From Geodermatophilus dictyosporus (GTDB lineage: Bacteria; Actinomycetota; Actinomycetes; Mycobacteriales; Geodermatophilaceae), in contig NZ_FOWQ01000007.1 in assembly GCF_900115505.1 (NCBI RefSeq), forward strand, positions 1 through 64,000: 64,000 bases of DNA, written 5' to 3'. Each line of letters begins with the position of its first letter. Position 1 is the first letter of the stretch. Below are positions 28,712 to 37,299 of the stretch, one piece after another. Below the pieces are notes generated by a model. That model searched no databases, had not been told where the DNA came from, and saw only the letters and a program-made list of their open reading frames with translations. A program made the position numbers and the translations under genes.

Positions 28712-30448
28712 TCACCCGACCCGGGTGGTCCCCCGGCGGATCCGCAGGCCGTCGAGCAGCAGACCGGCGGCGAGCGCCGCACCGGCGCCCTCCCCGGCCC
28801 GCAGCCGCAGGTCCAGCAGCGGCTCGAGCCCGAGGGCCTGCAGCACCAGGTCGTGCCCCCGCTCGCGGCTGCGCTGCCCGGCCACCAGGGCGGCCTGCGC
28901 CCCCGGCTCGAGCAGCACGGCGGCCAGCGCGGCCACCGACACGGCGAACCCGTCCAGGACGACGGCGGCCCCGGCCTCCGCGGCGCCCAGCAGCACCCCG
29001 GCGAGCACGGTGAGCTCCGGCCCGCCGAGCTCGGCCAGCGCCCGCGCCGGGTCCCGGTCCAGCCCGCGGCCGGCCCGGGCCAGCGCGGCGGTCACCACGG
29101 CGCGCTTGCGCTCCAGCACGGCGCTGTCGGCGCCGGCGCCCAGGCCGGTGACGTCGGCGGCGTCGGCGCCGAGCAGCCCGGCGGCGAGGGCGGCGGCGAC
29201 GGTGGTGTTGCCGACGCCGGCCTCGCCGAGCGCGACCAGACCCGCGTCCGCGCGGTCGCGGCCGAGCACGCGCCCGGCCGTGAGCAGCCGGTCGACGTCG
29301 TCCGGGACCATCGCGGCGGCGCCGGCGAGGTCGCCGCGCGGGCCGGCGGGACGGGCGTCCACGGCGCCGTCCAGCGGGCCGCCGGCCACCCCGGCGTCGA
29401 CGACGACGGTGGCCAGGCCGGCCGCGGCCGCGGCGGTCGCGCCCACCGAGACCCCGGCCAGCGCGGCGCGGGCGACGTCACGGGTCACGCGGGCCTCGTA
29501 GGCCGAGACGCCGAGCGCGGCGGCCGGGTGGTCGGCGGCGGCCAGCACCAGCGTGCCGCCGGTGGCGTCGCCGCGGCCCAGCGCCACCACCCGGTCGACC
29601 GCGCGGTCGAGCACGCCGAGCGAGCCGGGCGGGGTCAGCAGCCGGTCGGCCTGGTCGCGGGCGCCGACGACGGCCGCCCGGCCCGGCGCCCGCAGGTGCG
29701 ACGGGGGAGCGGGGGGCCCGCCGTCGTCGGCCGGCCAGCGGTCCTCGACGACGACGGCCGACAGCGGCAGCCGCCGCGACCAGCCGGCCCGCTCCAGCCC
29801 CGGTGCGGGCGGGCGCTCGTCGGGCCACCCCAGGCACAGCCAGCCGAGGGTGACCACGCCGTCGGGCAGGCCGACCAGCCCGGCGAGCTCGTCGGGGCGG
29901 AACAGCGTCACCCAGCCCATGCCCAGGCCCTCGGCGCGGGCGGCCAGCCAGAGGTTCTGGATCGCCGCCGCGCAGCTCCACAGGTCGGCGTCGGGGAAGG
30001 TCGCCCGGCCCAGCACGCCGGCGGCGGGGGTGCGCCGGTCGCAGCAGACGACGATCCCCAGCGGCGCCTCGCGCACGCCCTCCAGCTGCAGGTCCAGCAG
30101 CCGGCGGGCGGCGTCGGGCTCCAGCTGCGCGGCCTGGCGCAGCCGCTCGCGGTCGGTGAGGACGGCGGCGCGGTCGCGGGTGGCGGGGTCGCGGACGACG
30201 AGGAAGCGCCACGGCTGGCTGTGCCCCACCGAGGGTGCGGCGTGCCCGGCGGCCAGCACCCGCTCCAGGACGTCAGCGGGCACCGGGTCGGGGCGGTAGC
30301 GGCGGACGTCGCGTCGGGCGCCGACGACGGCGTAGAGGCCGCCGGCGTGCTCGGGCATCGCCCAGGCGGCGGGGTCGCCGGCCCGCTCGGCGGCGGAGGT
30401 GGCGTCGCCGACCAGCGGGACGGGCCGCGGCCACGGGGACGCCGTCAT
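28712..30448 (-). CDS. BluB-CobT fusion: DMB synthase plus nicotinate-nucleotide:DMB phosphoribosyltransferase
   Basis: One 578-residue reading frame joins two enzymes of the B12 lower-ligand pathway. Residues about 35-240 are BluB, which destroys reduced FMN to make 5,6-dimethylbenzimidazole (ARRDVRRYRPDPV, APSVGHSQPWRFLVV, LGMGWVTLF). Residues about 255-575 are CobT, which turns that base into its ribotide (LTPPGSLGVLDRAV, GEAGVGNTTVAAALA, and the catalytic-Glu region LLDLRLRAGEGAGAALA). A linker rich in Pro lies at 238-255. ATG at 30448 with GGGAGGAG upstream. No cobalamin riboswitch or other cob gene is visible nearby. Confidence 0.93.
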   Translation of the reverse strand: MTASPWPRPVPLVGDATSAAERAGDPAAWAMPEHAGGLYAVVGARRDVRRYRPDPVPADVLERVLAAGHAAPSVGHSQPWRFLVVRDPATRDRAAVLTDRERLRQAAQLEPDAARRLLDLQLEGVREAPLGIVVCCDRRTPAAGVLGRATFPDADLWSCAAAIQNLWLAARAEGLGMGWVTLFRPDELAGLVGLPDGVVTLGWLCLGWPDERPPAPGLERAGWSRRLPLSAVVVEDRWPADDGGPPAPPSHLRAPGRAAVVGARDQADRLLTPPGSLGVLDRAVDRVVALGRGDATGGTLVLAAADHPAAALGVSAYEARVTRDVARAALAGVSVGATAAAAAGLATVVVDAGVAGGPLDGAVDARPAGPRGDLAGAAAMVPDDVDRLLTAGRVLGRDRADAGLVALGEAGVGNTTVAAALAAGLLGADAADVTGLGAGADSAVLERKRAVVTAALARAGRGLDRDPARALAELGGPELTVLAGVLLGAAEAGAAVVLDGFAVSVAALAAVLLEPGAQAALVAGQRSRERGHDLVLQALGLEPLLDLRLRAGEGAGAALAAGLLLDGLRIRRGTTRVG

Positions 30449-30522
30449 GCGGCTCTCCTCCCACCCGCCGGTCCCGGTCGGTCGCCGACTCTAACCAGGG
30501 GGCCGGCTCCGCCGGCGGGCGC

Positions 30523-30549
30523 CGCGGACCTCCCCGTGGCGGGTCCGCG
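30523..30549 (-). terminator. Hairpin between MmcQ-like gene and bluB-cobT
   Basis: Eight-base arms CGCGGACC/GGTCCGCG with an 11-base loop, followed on the minus strand by a smaller GCCGGC hairpin (30502-30516). Likely stops transcription from the gene ending at 30603. Confidence 0.45.
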
Positions 30550-30602
30550 ACGCCCGCCCGGACGGCGGGGCCACCCGGGGTTTCGGCCGTGCTCGGCCCG
30601 GC

Positions 30603-30929
30603 TCAACCCGAGCGCGGACCCGACCGCCGCAGCCGCGCGGGCGCCCGCCGGGTCCACGCCTCCTCCAGCAGGTCGGCGACCAGGGCGGGGTCGGCGGCGG
30701 CGAGGTCGACGCGGACGCCGGAGAGCCGCCGTCCCCACCACAGCAGCGAGCAGGGCCCGCCCTCGACCGCCCGGGCCTCCGACTCGCCGACCAGCACGGT
30801 GAGGGTGCCCTCGTCCCACAGGGTGGCCAGCACCGCGGTGCCCAGCCGGAACGACGGGCGGCCGTGGTGGTCGGCCTCGGTGACCTCCGGGAGGGCCAGG
30901 GCCAGCGCGCGGACGTCGTCGGGCGTCAC
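30603..30929 (-). CDS. MmcQ/YjbR family protein
   Basis: 108 residues with the family pattern: LALALPEVTEADHHGRPSF near the front, a beta-rich middle (GTAVLATLWDEGTLTVLV) and a C-terminal helix (ADLLEEAWTRRAPARL). The fold resembles CyaY-like DNA-binding domains; function is unknown. GTG at 30929 is chosen; another in-frame GTG lies six bases upstream. Confidence 0.8.
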   Translation of the reverse strand: MTPDDVRALALALPEVTEADHHGRPSFRLGTAVLATLWDEGTLTVLVGESEARAVEGGPCSLLWWGRRLSGVRVDLAAADPALVADLLEEAWTRRAPARLRRSGPRSG

Positions 30930-30975
30930 CGCCACAGCGTCCCGCGGTCGGCGGTGCGGCGGGGCACCGCCGCGC

Positions 30976-31353
30976 TCAGCCCGCCGCGATGGCGGTGACG
31001 AGGGCCAACCCGAGGATGCCCACGCCGACCCAGCCGAGGACGATCCCGGCGATGGCCATGCCGTCACCGCTCTCGCCGCGCTCGCGGATCTGGCTGCGGG
31101 CGACGTAGCCGAGGACGAGCGCCAGGATGCTGCCGATCCAGTAGACCCAGACGATGCCCAGGACCATGGACGCGACGGCCAGGCCGTTGGTGCGCCGCGG
31201 CGGGTGGCCGTACCCGTAGGGCCACGGGTAAACGGGGCCGGGGAAGCCGGGCGGCAGGCCGTGGGGACCCGGCCAGGGTCCTCCCGCGGGCGGTCCGTAC
31301 GGCGGCCACCCGGGCTGCCCCGCTGCCGGGCCCTGCGCGTCCCACGGTGTCAT
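30976..31353 (-). CDS. DUF4190-type membrane protein
   Basis: 125 residues: a Pro/Gly/Tyr-rich N-terminus (1-55), then two hydrophobic hairpin segments (about 58-85 and 100-122) around the conserved ARSQIRERGESGDGMAIAG turn of DUF4190. ATG at 31353. Function unknown. Confidence 0.85.
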   Translation of the reverse strand: MTPWDAQGPAAGQPGWPPYGPPAGGPWPGPHGLPPGFPGPVYPWPYGYGHPPRRTNGLAVASMVLGIVWVYWIGSILALVLGYVARSQIRERGESGDGMAIAGIVLGWVGVGILGLALVTAIAAG

Positions 31354-31437
31354 CGGCGTCCGTCCCCCGTCGTCGGTGCTGCGCCCGGCGGGGCACGGGC
31401 CGGGGTCCCGGCGGCCCGGCGCCGGGTCCGCGGGGAC

Positions 31438-31464
31438 GGTACGGGCCGCCGGGCGGCCCGGACC
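31438..31464 (-). terminator. Hairpin downstream of alpha/beta hydrolase gene
   Basis: Inverted repeat with 13-base arms, one mismatch, centred on GCCGCCGGGCGGC, 48 bases beyond the hydrolase stop codon. Confidence 0.5.
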
Positions 31465-31511
31465 AGCACCGCCACCCCGGACGGGTCAGGCCACCGGAGG
31501 AGCCACCGCGC

Positions 31512-32357
31512 TCACTCGACGGCGTCGAGGAAGCGCCGGATCGTCTCCAGGAAGACCTCGGGCTGCTCGGAGTGCACCCAGTGGCCGGCGTTCTTCACCC
31601 TCACCAGCCGGGTGGTGGGGAACAGCGCGTCCATCCGCTCCCGGTCCTCCGGCAGCACGTAGTGGCTGTTCGCGCCGGCGATCCACAGCACCGGGCCGTC
31701 GAAGGTGGCGCCCGGCGGCGGGTCGGGGAAGCCGCGCAGCTCGCCGAGGTCGCGCTCGAGCGTCTCGAGGTTGAGCCGCCACCGCCAGCGGCCGGAGCCC
31801 ACCCCCTCGCGGACCAGGCTCTGCAGCAGGAACGACCGCACCATCGTGCTCGGCACCGCCTCCCGCAGCGCCCGGTCGGCGTCCTCGCGGGTGCGCAGCG
31901 CGCCGAGGTCCACCGCGCGCATCGCGGCGATGAAGGCACCGAACGGCGAGACCTCCTCGTCGGGGTCGTCGGTGCGGCCGCCGGACACCGGGTACTCCAC
32001 CGGCGCGATGTCGACGACGACCAGCGCGCGCAGCAGTTCCGGCCGGCGCAGCGCCAGCTGCATCGCCACCTTGCCGCCCATCGAGTGCCCGACCAGCGTC
32101 GCCGGCTCCCCGAACGACGCCAGCTCGTCGGCGACCACCTGCGCCATGTCGACGTAGTCGACCCGGTCGGTCCACGGCGAGTGCCCGTGGTTGGGCAGGT
32201 CGAGCAGCGTCACGCGGTGGCCGTCGGCGAGCCCCTTGGCCGCCGTCGTCCAGTTCTTGCCCTGGCCGAACAGGCCGTGGACGAACACGACGCGCGGTCC
32301 GGAGTCCCCGACCGTGCGCGCCGCCAGCCGCTCGTCGGAGGGCGCGTCGGCAGTCAC
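31512..32357 (-). CDS. Alpha/beta hydrolase (YbfF-like esterase)
   Basis: 281 residues. Oxyanion motif FVHGLFGQGKNW, nucleophile elbow VGHSMGGKVAMQL, and the catalytic His in KNAGHWVHSEQPE. The LPNHGHSPW stretch is typical of YbfF-like thioesterases and esterases. No signal peptide, so cytoplasmic. GTG at 32357. Divergent from the SNF2-like helicase gene with only 65 bases between. Substrate unknown. Confidence 0.92.
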   Translation of the reverse strand: MTADAPSDERLAARTVGDSGPRVVFVHGLFGQGKNWTTAAKGLADGHRVTLLDLPNHGHSPWTDRVDYVDMAQVVADELASFGEPATLVGHSMGGKVAMQLALRRPELLRALVVVDIAPVEYPVSGGRTDDPDEEVSPFGAFIAAMRAVDLGALRTREDADRALREAVPSTMVRSFLLQSLVREGVGSGRWRWRLNLETLERDLGELRGFPDPPPGATFDGPVLWIAGANSHYVLPEDRERMDALFPTTRLVRVKNAGHWVHSEQPEVFLETIRRFLDAVE

Positions 32358-32422
32358 CCGGCGATTCCACCAGATCCTCGGGCGCCGGCGACCTACCGTG
32401 CCCCGGACGAGAGGAGCCCACC

Positions 32423-34144
32423 GTGGCCGGACGGCGCCGCGCCGCCAGCACCACCAGCACGAGCACCAGCAGGAGGCGCCGGACGACGAGGCGGCGGACG
32501 ACGGCGCGCCGGCCGGCGGTCCCCGACCTGCCCACCGCGGGTCCGGGGGAGCGGGTCTGGGTGCTCGCCGTCCCGTTCCGGGCGCCGGCCCCCGGCGCCG
32601 TCTGGCACGCGGGGCTGCAGGCGCACGTCTGGGTCGGCGCGCGGCTGCCGCCGGAGCTGGCGCCCTACGACCCGCCGCCGTACACCTTCGAGCGCTTCCT
32701 CGAGGACGAGCTCAACGAGGTCCCGCGGCCGCTGCCGGAGGCGCGGGCGCTGGTGCCGCGCGAGGAGCAGTGCACCGGCGCCGAGGCCGTCGTCGCCTCC
32801 GCCGCGGCCGGGCACCGGGTGTTCCTCCTCGGCGACGACCCCGGCGTCGGCAAGACCGGCACCGCGGTCATGGCGGCGCGGGAGATCTGCGAGCTGCGCG
32901 GCGGCGAGCGGGTGCTCGTCGTCGCCGACCGCCCGGCCGCGATCACCATCCCGCACTGGACCCGCTCGATCGCCGGCTTCGGCGACGGCGGGCTGCGCTG
33001 GTGCGTCACCACCTGGGACCGGCTGGCCAAGGTCGCGACGCTGTCCTTCGACGTGGTCGTCGCCGACGAGGCGCACATGGTCCGGCACACCACGACACAG
33101 CGGTGGGAGCACTGGAGGGCCGTCTCCGGTGGAGCCCGGACCGAGGACGTCCCCTTCGTCGTCGCGGCCACCGCCACCCCGGCGCACACGCCGCTGGAGC
33201 TGCCCTACCTCGCACCGCAGTTCGCCCAGGTCCACGGCGAACCGCTGCGCGCCTGGGCCGACCTGCCGGCCCGGCTCGCCGGGCACGGGTTCCACGTGGA
33301 ACGGGGCCGCTACGGCTGGGCGTGGACCGAGGACGCCGACGAGCGCCGCGCCGACCTCGCCCGCCTGCAGGGCTGGCTCACCGGCACCGACCCGCCGGCC
33401 GCCCTGCACCGCCCGGCGCCGTGGGGCCCGGTGTCGGTCACCGGGACACCGGTCGCGCTCACCCTGGCGGAGCGGGCCGCCTACGACTCCGGGTGGCAGG
33501 AGTTCCGCGCCGAGATGCAGCTCGCCCGCCGGGCCCGCCAGAGCGCCCGCGGCCGCGCCGCGCTGCTGCGGTTCCGGCAGAAGGCGGGCCTCATCCGGGC
33601 GCAGGCCACCGTCGACTGGGTGCGCGCGCAGGTCGAGGCCGAGCGGCAGGTGGCGGTGTCGGTGGAGTTCGTCGAGACCGCGGCCGACCCGATCCGCGAG
33701 GCGCTGCTGGACTCCGGGATCGCCGTCGCCTCCGTCTACGGCCGCGACCGGTTCGACGTCGAGGCCGAGCGGCTGCGCTTCCAGACCGGAGCGGCGCCGG
33801 TGTGCGTCTTCACCGTGACCGCCTCGATCAGCCTGCACGCCGGCGAGCTGCTGCCCGGCGGGGCGACGGCGTCGTCCACCCCGCGGGTGGGGCTGTTCCA
33901 CCAGCCGCGGTTCTCCGGCATCCAGGCCCGCCAGGTCACCGGTCGCACCCACCGCGACGGGCAGGTCTCCCCGTGGCGGGTGGCCTTCGCCGAGGGCACC
34001 GTCGAGGAGCAGGTGGCCCGGGTGATGGTGGAGCGGCTGGCGGTCAGCGGGTCGACGGCGGGTGCGGACACCTCCTCGCTGCAGGAGATCGCCGAGCTGC
34101 TCGACGCCGACTGGCTGCCGCCCGCCACGCTGACCGACGCCTGA
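32423..34144 (+). CDS. SNF2-like DEAH helicase
   Basis: 573 residues. A very basic Ser/Thr/Arg tail (1-32) is followed by about 80 residues of unrecognised N-terminal domain (VWVLAVPFRAPAPGAVWHAG onward). The helicase core has Walker A GDDPGVGKTGT (137-147), VVVADEAH, motif III AATATP, a second RecA domain (VAVSVEFVETAADPIREALL) and motif VI GRTHRDGQ. This is a minimal superfamily 2 ATPase with no nuclease domain attached. GTG at 32423 with GAGAGGAG upstream. A parS-like palindrome lies inside the gene (33289). Its role could be DNA repair or phage-derived; it stands alone. Confidence 0.85.
   Translation: MAGRRRAASTTSTSTSRRRRTTRRRTTARRPAVPDLPTAGPGERVWVLAVPFRAPAPGAVWHAGLQAHVWVGARLPPELAPYDPPPYTFERFLEDELNEVPRPLPEARALVPREEQCTGAEAVVASAAAGHRVFLLGDDPGVGKTGTAVMAAREICELRGGERVLVVADRPAAITIPHWTRSIAGFGDGGLRWCVTTWDRLAKVATLSFDVVVADEAHMVRHTTTQRWEHWRAVSGGARTEDVPFVVAATATPAHTPLELPYLAPQFAQVHGEPLRAWADLPARLAGHGFHVERGRYGWAWTEDADERRADLARLQGWLTGTDPPAALHRPAPWGPVSVTGTPVALTLAERAAYDSGWQEFRAEMQLARRARQSARGRAALLRFRQKAGLIRAQATVDWVRAQVEAERQVAVSVEFVETAADPIREALLDSGIAVASVYGRDRFDVEAERLRFQTGAAPVCVFTVTASISLHAGELLPGGATASSTPRVGLFHQPRFSGIQARQVTGRTHRDGQVSPWRVAFAEGTVEEQVARVMVERLAVSGSTAGADTSSLQEIAELLDADWLPPATLTDA
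33289..33302. other. parS-like palindrome, copy 3
   Basis: GTTCCACGTGGAAC inside the SNF2-like gene, where it encodes part of GFHVER. Coding location is common for true parS sites. Confidence 0.55.
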
Positions 34145-34207
34145 GCACGGTCGCCGTCGCAGCGGTGTGCGCCCGGTCGCGGGCCGGGGACGCCCGGTCT
34201 GCCGCGG

Positions 34208-35035
34208 TCACCGCAGGAACTCGGTCAGCACCTGCTCCGAACCGGCGGGGAGGGTGTGGTGGGTGGCGCCGGGCAGCGTCACCACGGTCGCCCGCGGCAC
34301 CAGCTGCCCGGCGCGGCGGGCCACCTGCCGCGGGTCCTGGGCCCGCCCGTCGCCGGCGACGACCACCAGCGTCGGCACCGTCAGCGCCCGCAGCCGCGCC
34401 GGGTCGGGTCGGCGGGTGCGCGCCGGCGGCGCCGCCGGCAGCTCGGCGCCCGCCGCCGCGACGTCGAGCCACGCGTCGTCCACCGGCCGGCCGCCGGTCT
34501 CCCAGCGCACCAGCGCCCGCACCCGCGCGGCGGTGGGCCGCGTGAGCACCGGGACGGCGTGCAGCAGGTAACCGGCGGAGAAGCCGCCGAAGGTGGTGGT
34601 CGGGTCGACCAGGCCGAGGCGGCGCACGCGGCCCGGCCGGTCGAGGGCGAACGCGAGCGCCTGCCAGCCCCCGTAGCTGTGGCCGGCGAGGTCGACGGCG
34701 CCGAGGCCCAGCCCGTCGAGGACCTCGCCCAGCCAGTCGACGACGTCGTCCGCGCTGGTCAGCGGGGTGGTGGCGGGGCTGCGGCCGGCGTCGCCGACCG
34801 GGTCGAGCACGTGCACGCGGCGCACCGCGGCCAGCAGCCGCATCGCGCCCGACCAGGCGAGCGCGGTGGCGCCACCGCCGGGGAGGAGCACCAGCGGGGG
34901 AGCGGCCGCCGCGCCGCTGACCAGCACGTGCGTGGAGCCGAAGCGGGTGCCGACGTCGACCGGGCGCACGGGCACCGGCCAGCGGGCGAGCGCCGCGTCG
35001 TAGGCGGCCTCGAACGCGGCCTGCCGGTCCCCCAT
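34208..35035 (-). CDS. Alpha/beta hydrolase
   Basis: 275 residues. Oxyanion loop LLPGGGATALAWSG, nucleophile elbow LAGHSYGGWQALAF, Asp in VVVAGDGRAQDP and His in LPGATHHTLPAGS. ATG at 35035. It is divergent from dinB across 56 bases. Not close in sequence to the hydrolase at 31512. Substrate unknown. Confidence 0.9.
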   Translation of the reverse strand: MGDRQAAFEAAYDAALARWPVPVRPVDVGTRFGSTHVLVSGAAAAPPLVLLPGGGATALAWSGAMRLLAAVRRVHVLDPVGDAGRSPATTPLTSADDVVDWLGEVLDGLGLGAVDLAGHSYGGWQALAFALDRPGRVRRLGLVDPTTTFGGFSAGYLLHAVPVLTRPTAARVRALVRWETGGRPVDDAWLDVAAAGAELPAAPPARTRRPDPARLRALTVPTLVVVAGDGRAQDPRQVARRAGQLVPRATVVTLPGATHHTLPAGSEQVLTEFLR

Positions 35036-35091
35036 GGGCGGAGCCTGCCGGGCCTGCGACGGCGCGGCAACGGACGGGGAGAATCGGTGCC

Positions 35092-36438
35092 GTGCGGCGG
35101 GAGGCGAGTGTGCTGCACCTCGACCTCGACGCGTTCTTCGCCGCCGTGGAGCAGCGCGACAAGCCCTCGCTGCGCGGCCGGCCGGTGGTCGTCGGCGGGA
35201 CCGGCGGGCGCGGGGTCGTCGCCACGGCGTCCTACGAGGCGCGGGCCTACGGCGCCCGCTCGGCCATGTCGACGGCGGAGGCCCGCCGCCGCTGCCCGCC
35301 CGGGACGGCGTTCCTCGGCGGCCGCTTCGGCGCCTACCGGCGGACGTCGGACGTCGTCATGGAGCTGCTGCGGGAGCTGTCGCCGCTGGTCGAGCCGGTG
35401 TCGATCGACGAGGCCTACGTCGACCTCGCGGCCGGGCCGGGACACGACCTGTCCGTCGAGGGCGTCACGGCGCTCGCCCGGGGACTGAAGGAGCGGATCG
35501 CCGCGGCGACCGGCGGCGTGACCGGCTCGGTGGGCATCGGCAGCTCCAAGCTGATGGCCAAGATCGCCTCCGACCTGGACAAGCCCGACGGCCTGGTCGT
35601 CGTCGCGCCGGGCACCGAGCTCGACGTGCTGCACCCGCTGCCGGTCACCCGGCTCGGCGGCGTGGGCCCGGCGACGGCCGAGCGGCTGCGGCAGGTCGGC
35701 GTCGCCACGGTGGCCCACCTGGCGGCCAAGTCGCTGCCCGACCTGGTGGCGCTGGCCGGCCGGGCGCACGGCACCGGGCTGTACCAGCTGGCGCGCGCGG
35801 AGGACGACCGGCCGGTGGTGGCCGAGCGGGAGGCGAAGTCGGTCTCGCAGGAGTCGACCTTCGAGCGCGACCTGACCGACCTGACCGAGCTGAACCGGCT
35901 CATCGACGCCATGGCGACGCGGGTGGGGGAGCGGCTGCGGGCCTCGGCGCTGTCGGGCCGGACGGTCACGCTCAAGCTGCGCCGCTACGACTTCACGACG
36001 ACGACCCGCTCGCAGACGCTGCCCCAGCCCACCGACGACGCCCGGCAGGTCGCCTCGATCGCCCGGCGGCTGCTCGCCGAGGCCGGTCACGGCGGGGGTC
36101 TGCGGCTGCTCGGCGTCGGCGTCTCCGGGCTGTCGCAGTACGCGCAGGGCGACCTGTTCGCCGGCGAGGACACCGCGCCGGAGGAGGGCGAGGACGTGCT
36201 CGTCGAGGGTCCGGCCGAGCCGGAGCCGCCCGCCGGCCGCCGGTGGTGGCCGGGGCAGGACGTCGTCCACGACGGGCTGGGGCCCGGCTGGGTGTGGGGC
36301 CGCGGGCTGGGCCGGGTGACCGTGCGCTTCGAGGGACCGCTGACCCCGCCCGGCCCGGTGCGCACGCTGGCCGCCGACGACCCGGCGCTGCACCCGGGCG
36401 ACCCGCCGGACTGGCGCCCGGCGACCCTGGACCGGTGA
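35092..36438 (+). CDS. dinB: DNA polymerase IV (Y-family translesion polymerase)
   Basis: 448 residues. Catalytic motifs: LHLDLDAFFAAVEQ with the first metal Asp, YEARAYGARSAMS, and the paired acids in PVSIDEAYVDL. The HhH thumb (VTRLGGVGPATAERLRQVG) and little-finger domain follow. A C-terminal extension of about 90 residues (RWWPGQDVVHDGLGPGWVWG onward) is seen in some actinobacterial DinB proteins; QYAQGDLF could be a beta-clamp contact. GTG at 35092. No LexA box is visible upstream. Confidence 0.95.
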   Translation: MRREASVLHLDLDAFFAAVEQRDKPSLRGRPVVVGGTGGRGVVATASYEARAYGARSAMSTAEARRRCPPGTAFLGGRFGAYRRTSDVVMELLRELSPLVEPVSIDEAYVDLAAGPGHDLSVEGVTALARGLKERIAAATGGVTGSVGIGSSKLMAKIASDLDKPDGLVVVAPGTELDVLHPLPVTRLGGVGPATAERLRQVGVATVAHLAAKSLPDLVALAGRAHGTGLYQLARAEDDRPVVAEREAKSVSQESTFERDLTDLTELNRLIDAMATRVGERLRASALSGRTVTLKLRRYDFTTTTRSQTLPQPTDDARQVASIARRLLAEAGHGGGLRLLGVGVSGLSQYAQGDLFAGEDTAPEEGEDVLVEGPAEPEPPAGRRWWPGQDVVHDGLGPGWVWGRGLGRVTVRFEGPLTPPGPVRTLAADDPALHPGDPPDWRPATLDR

Positions 36439-36448
36439 GGATGGAGCC

Positions 36449-37036
36449 GTGACGGAGAACGCCTGGGTGCGGATGACGGAGGCCGATCCCGGCCACTCGG
36501 CCGCCTACGTGCAGCGCTTCCGCGACCTGGCCGCCGGCGGGATGGACATCGTCGGCGAGGCCCGGCTGGTCGACGCGATGCTGCCGCGCCGGTCGCGGGT
36601 GCTCGACGCCGGCTGCGGGCCGGGCCGGGTGGGCGGGCACCTCGCCGCGGCCGGGCACGACGTCGTCGGCGTGGACGTTGACCCGGTGCTGATCGCGGCC
36701 GCCGAGGAGGACCACCCGGGTCCGCGCTGGCTGGTCGGCGACCTGGCCGCGCTCGACCTGCCCGACCGGTTCGACGTGGTCGTGTGCGCCGGCAACGTGG
36801 TCACCTTCCTCGCGCCGGACACCCGCGGCGAGGTGCTGCGCCGCTTCCGCGCGCACCTGGCCGACGGCGGGCGGGCCGTGGTCGGTTTCGGCGCCGGCCG
36901 CGGCTACGCCTTCGACGCCTTCCTGGACGACGCCCGCGGTGCCGGGCTCGAGCCGGACCTGCTGCTGTCGAGCTGGCACCTGCACCCGTTCACGGCGGCG
37001 TCGGACTTCCTCGTCGCGGTGCTGCGGGCCGGCTGA
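36449..37036 (+). CDS. SAM-dependent methyltransferase
   Basis: 195 residues, class I fold. The SAM motif I is VLDAGCGPGRVGGHL, followed by the acidic VVGVDVDPVLI and by VVVCAGNVVTF (motif IV). Starts 10 bases after dinB with GGAG upstream of the GTG at 36449, so probably co-transcribed. Substrate unknown. Its 3' end overlaps the small convergent gene. Confidence 0.9.
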   Translation: MTENAWVRMTEADPGHSAAYVQRFRDLAAGGMDIVGEARLVDAMLPRRSRVLDAGCGPGRVGGHLAAAGHDVVGVDVDPVLIAAAEEDHPGPRWLVGDLAALDLPDRFDVVVCAGNVVTFLAPDTRGEVLRRFRAHLADGGRAVVGFGAGRGYAFDAFLDDARGAGLEPDLLLSSWHLHPFTAASDFLVAVLRAG

Positions 37037-37202
37037 CCTCGCGACGCGCACCCCGGCCACCGACGGCGAGCGACCCCAGGATCGCGCCGGGGTGCTCGGC
37101 GAGGGCGACGGCGGCCACCTCGACGGCCCGGTCGGCGGTGAGCTCGGGCAGGCGGTGGCGGGGCACGCGGACCCAGGCGTGCGCGCCGACGTGCTCGGTC
37201 AT
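36990..37202 (-). CDS. Small hypothetical protein
   Basis: 70 residues. Supported by an ATG at 37202 with GAGGAG eight bases upstream and by strong GC preference in third codon positions through the first 50 codons. It starts MTEHVGAHAWVRVPRHRLPE and looks like a compact alpha/beta piece with a basic disordered tail. Its last 47 bases overlap the end of the methyltransferase gene. No family recognised. Confidence 0.5.
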   Translation of the reverse strand: MTEHVGAHAWVRVPRHRLPELTADRAVEVAAVALAEHPGAILGSLAVGGRGARREVSRPAAPRRGSPTPP

Positions 37203-37299
37203 GGCAGATCTCCTCGCTCCGGGCTGCTGTGGCACCGAGGTTCGGCCGCCCGCCTGGGAGGCGCCTGTGCGCGCCGTGCCGGTTCCCTGGCCGCCCGGC

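Noticed and set aside
30449-30602. Cobalamin riboswitch ahead of bluB-cobT
   Set aside because: No B12-box or core pattern can be found on the minus strand; only GC-rich hairpins are present.
26093-30802. Very long open frame of about 1,570 codons on the plus strand
   Set aside because: It runs antisense to the M20 peptidase, pgm and bluB-cobT genes and has low-complexity Arg/Gly/Pro/His sequence, a usual artefact of high GC content.
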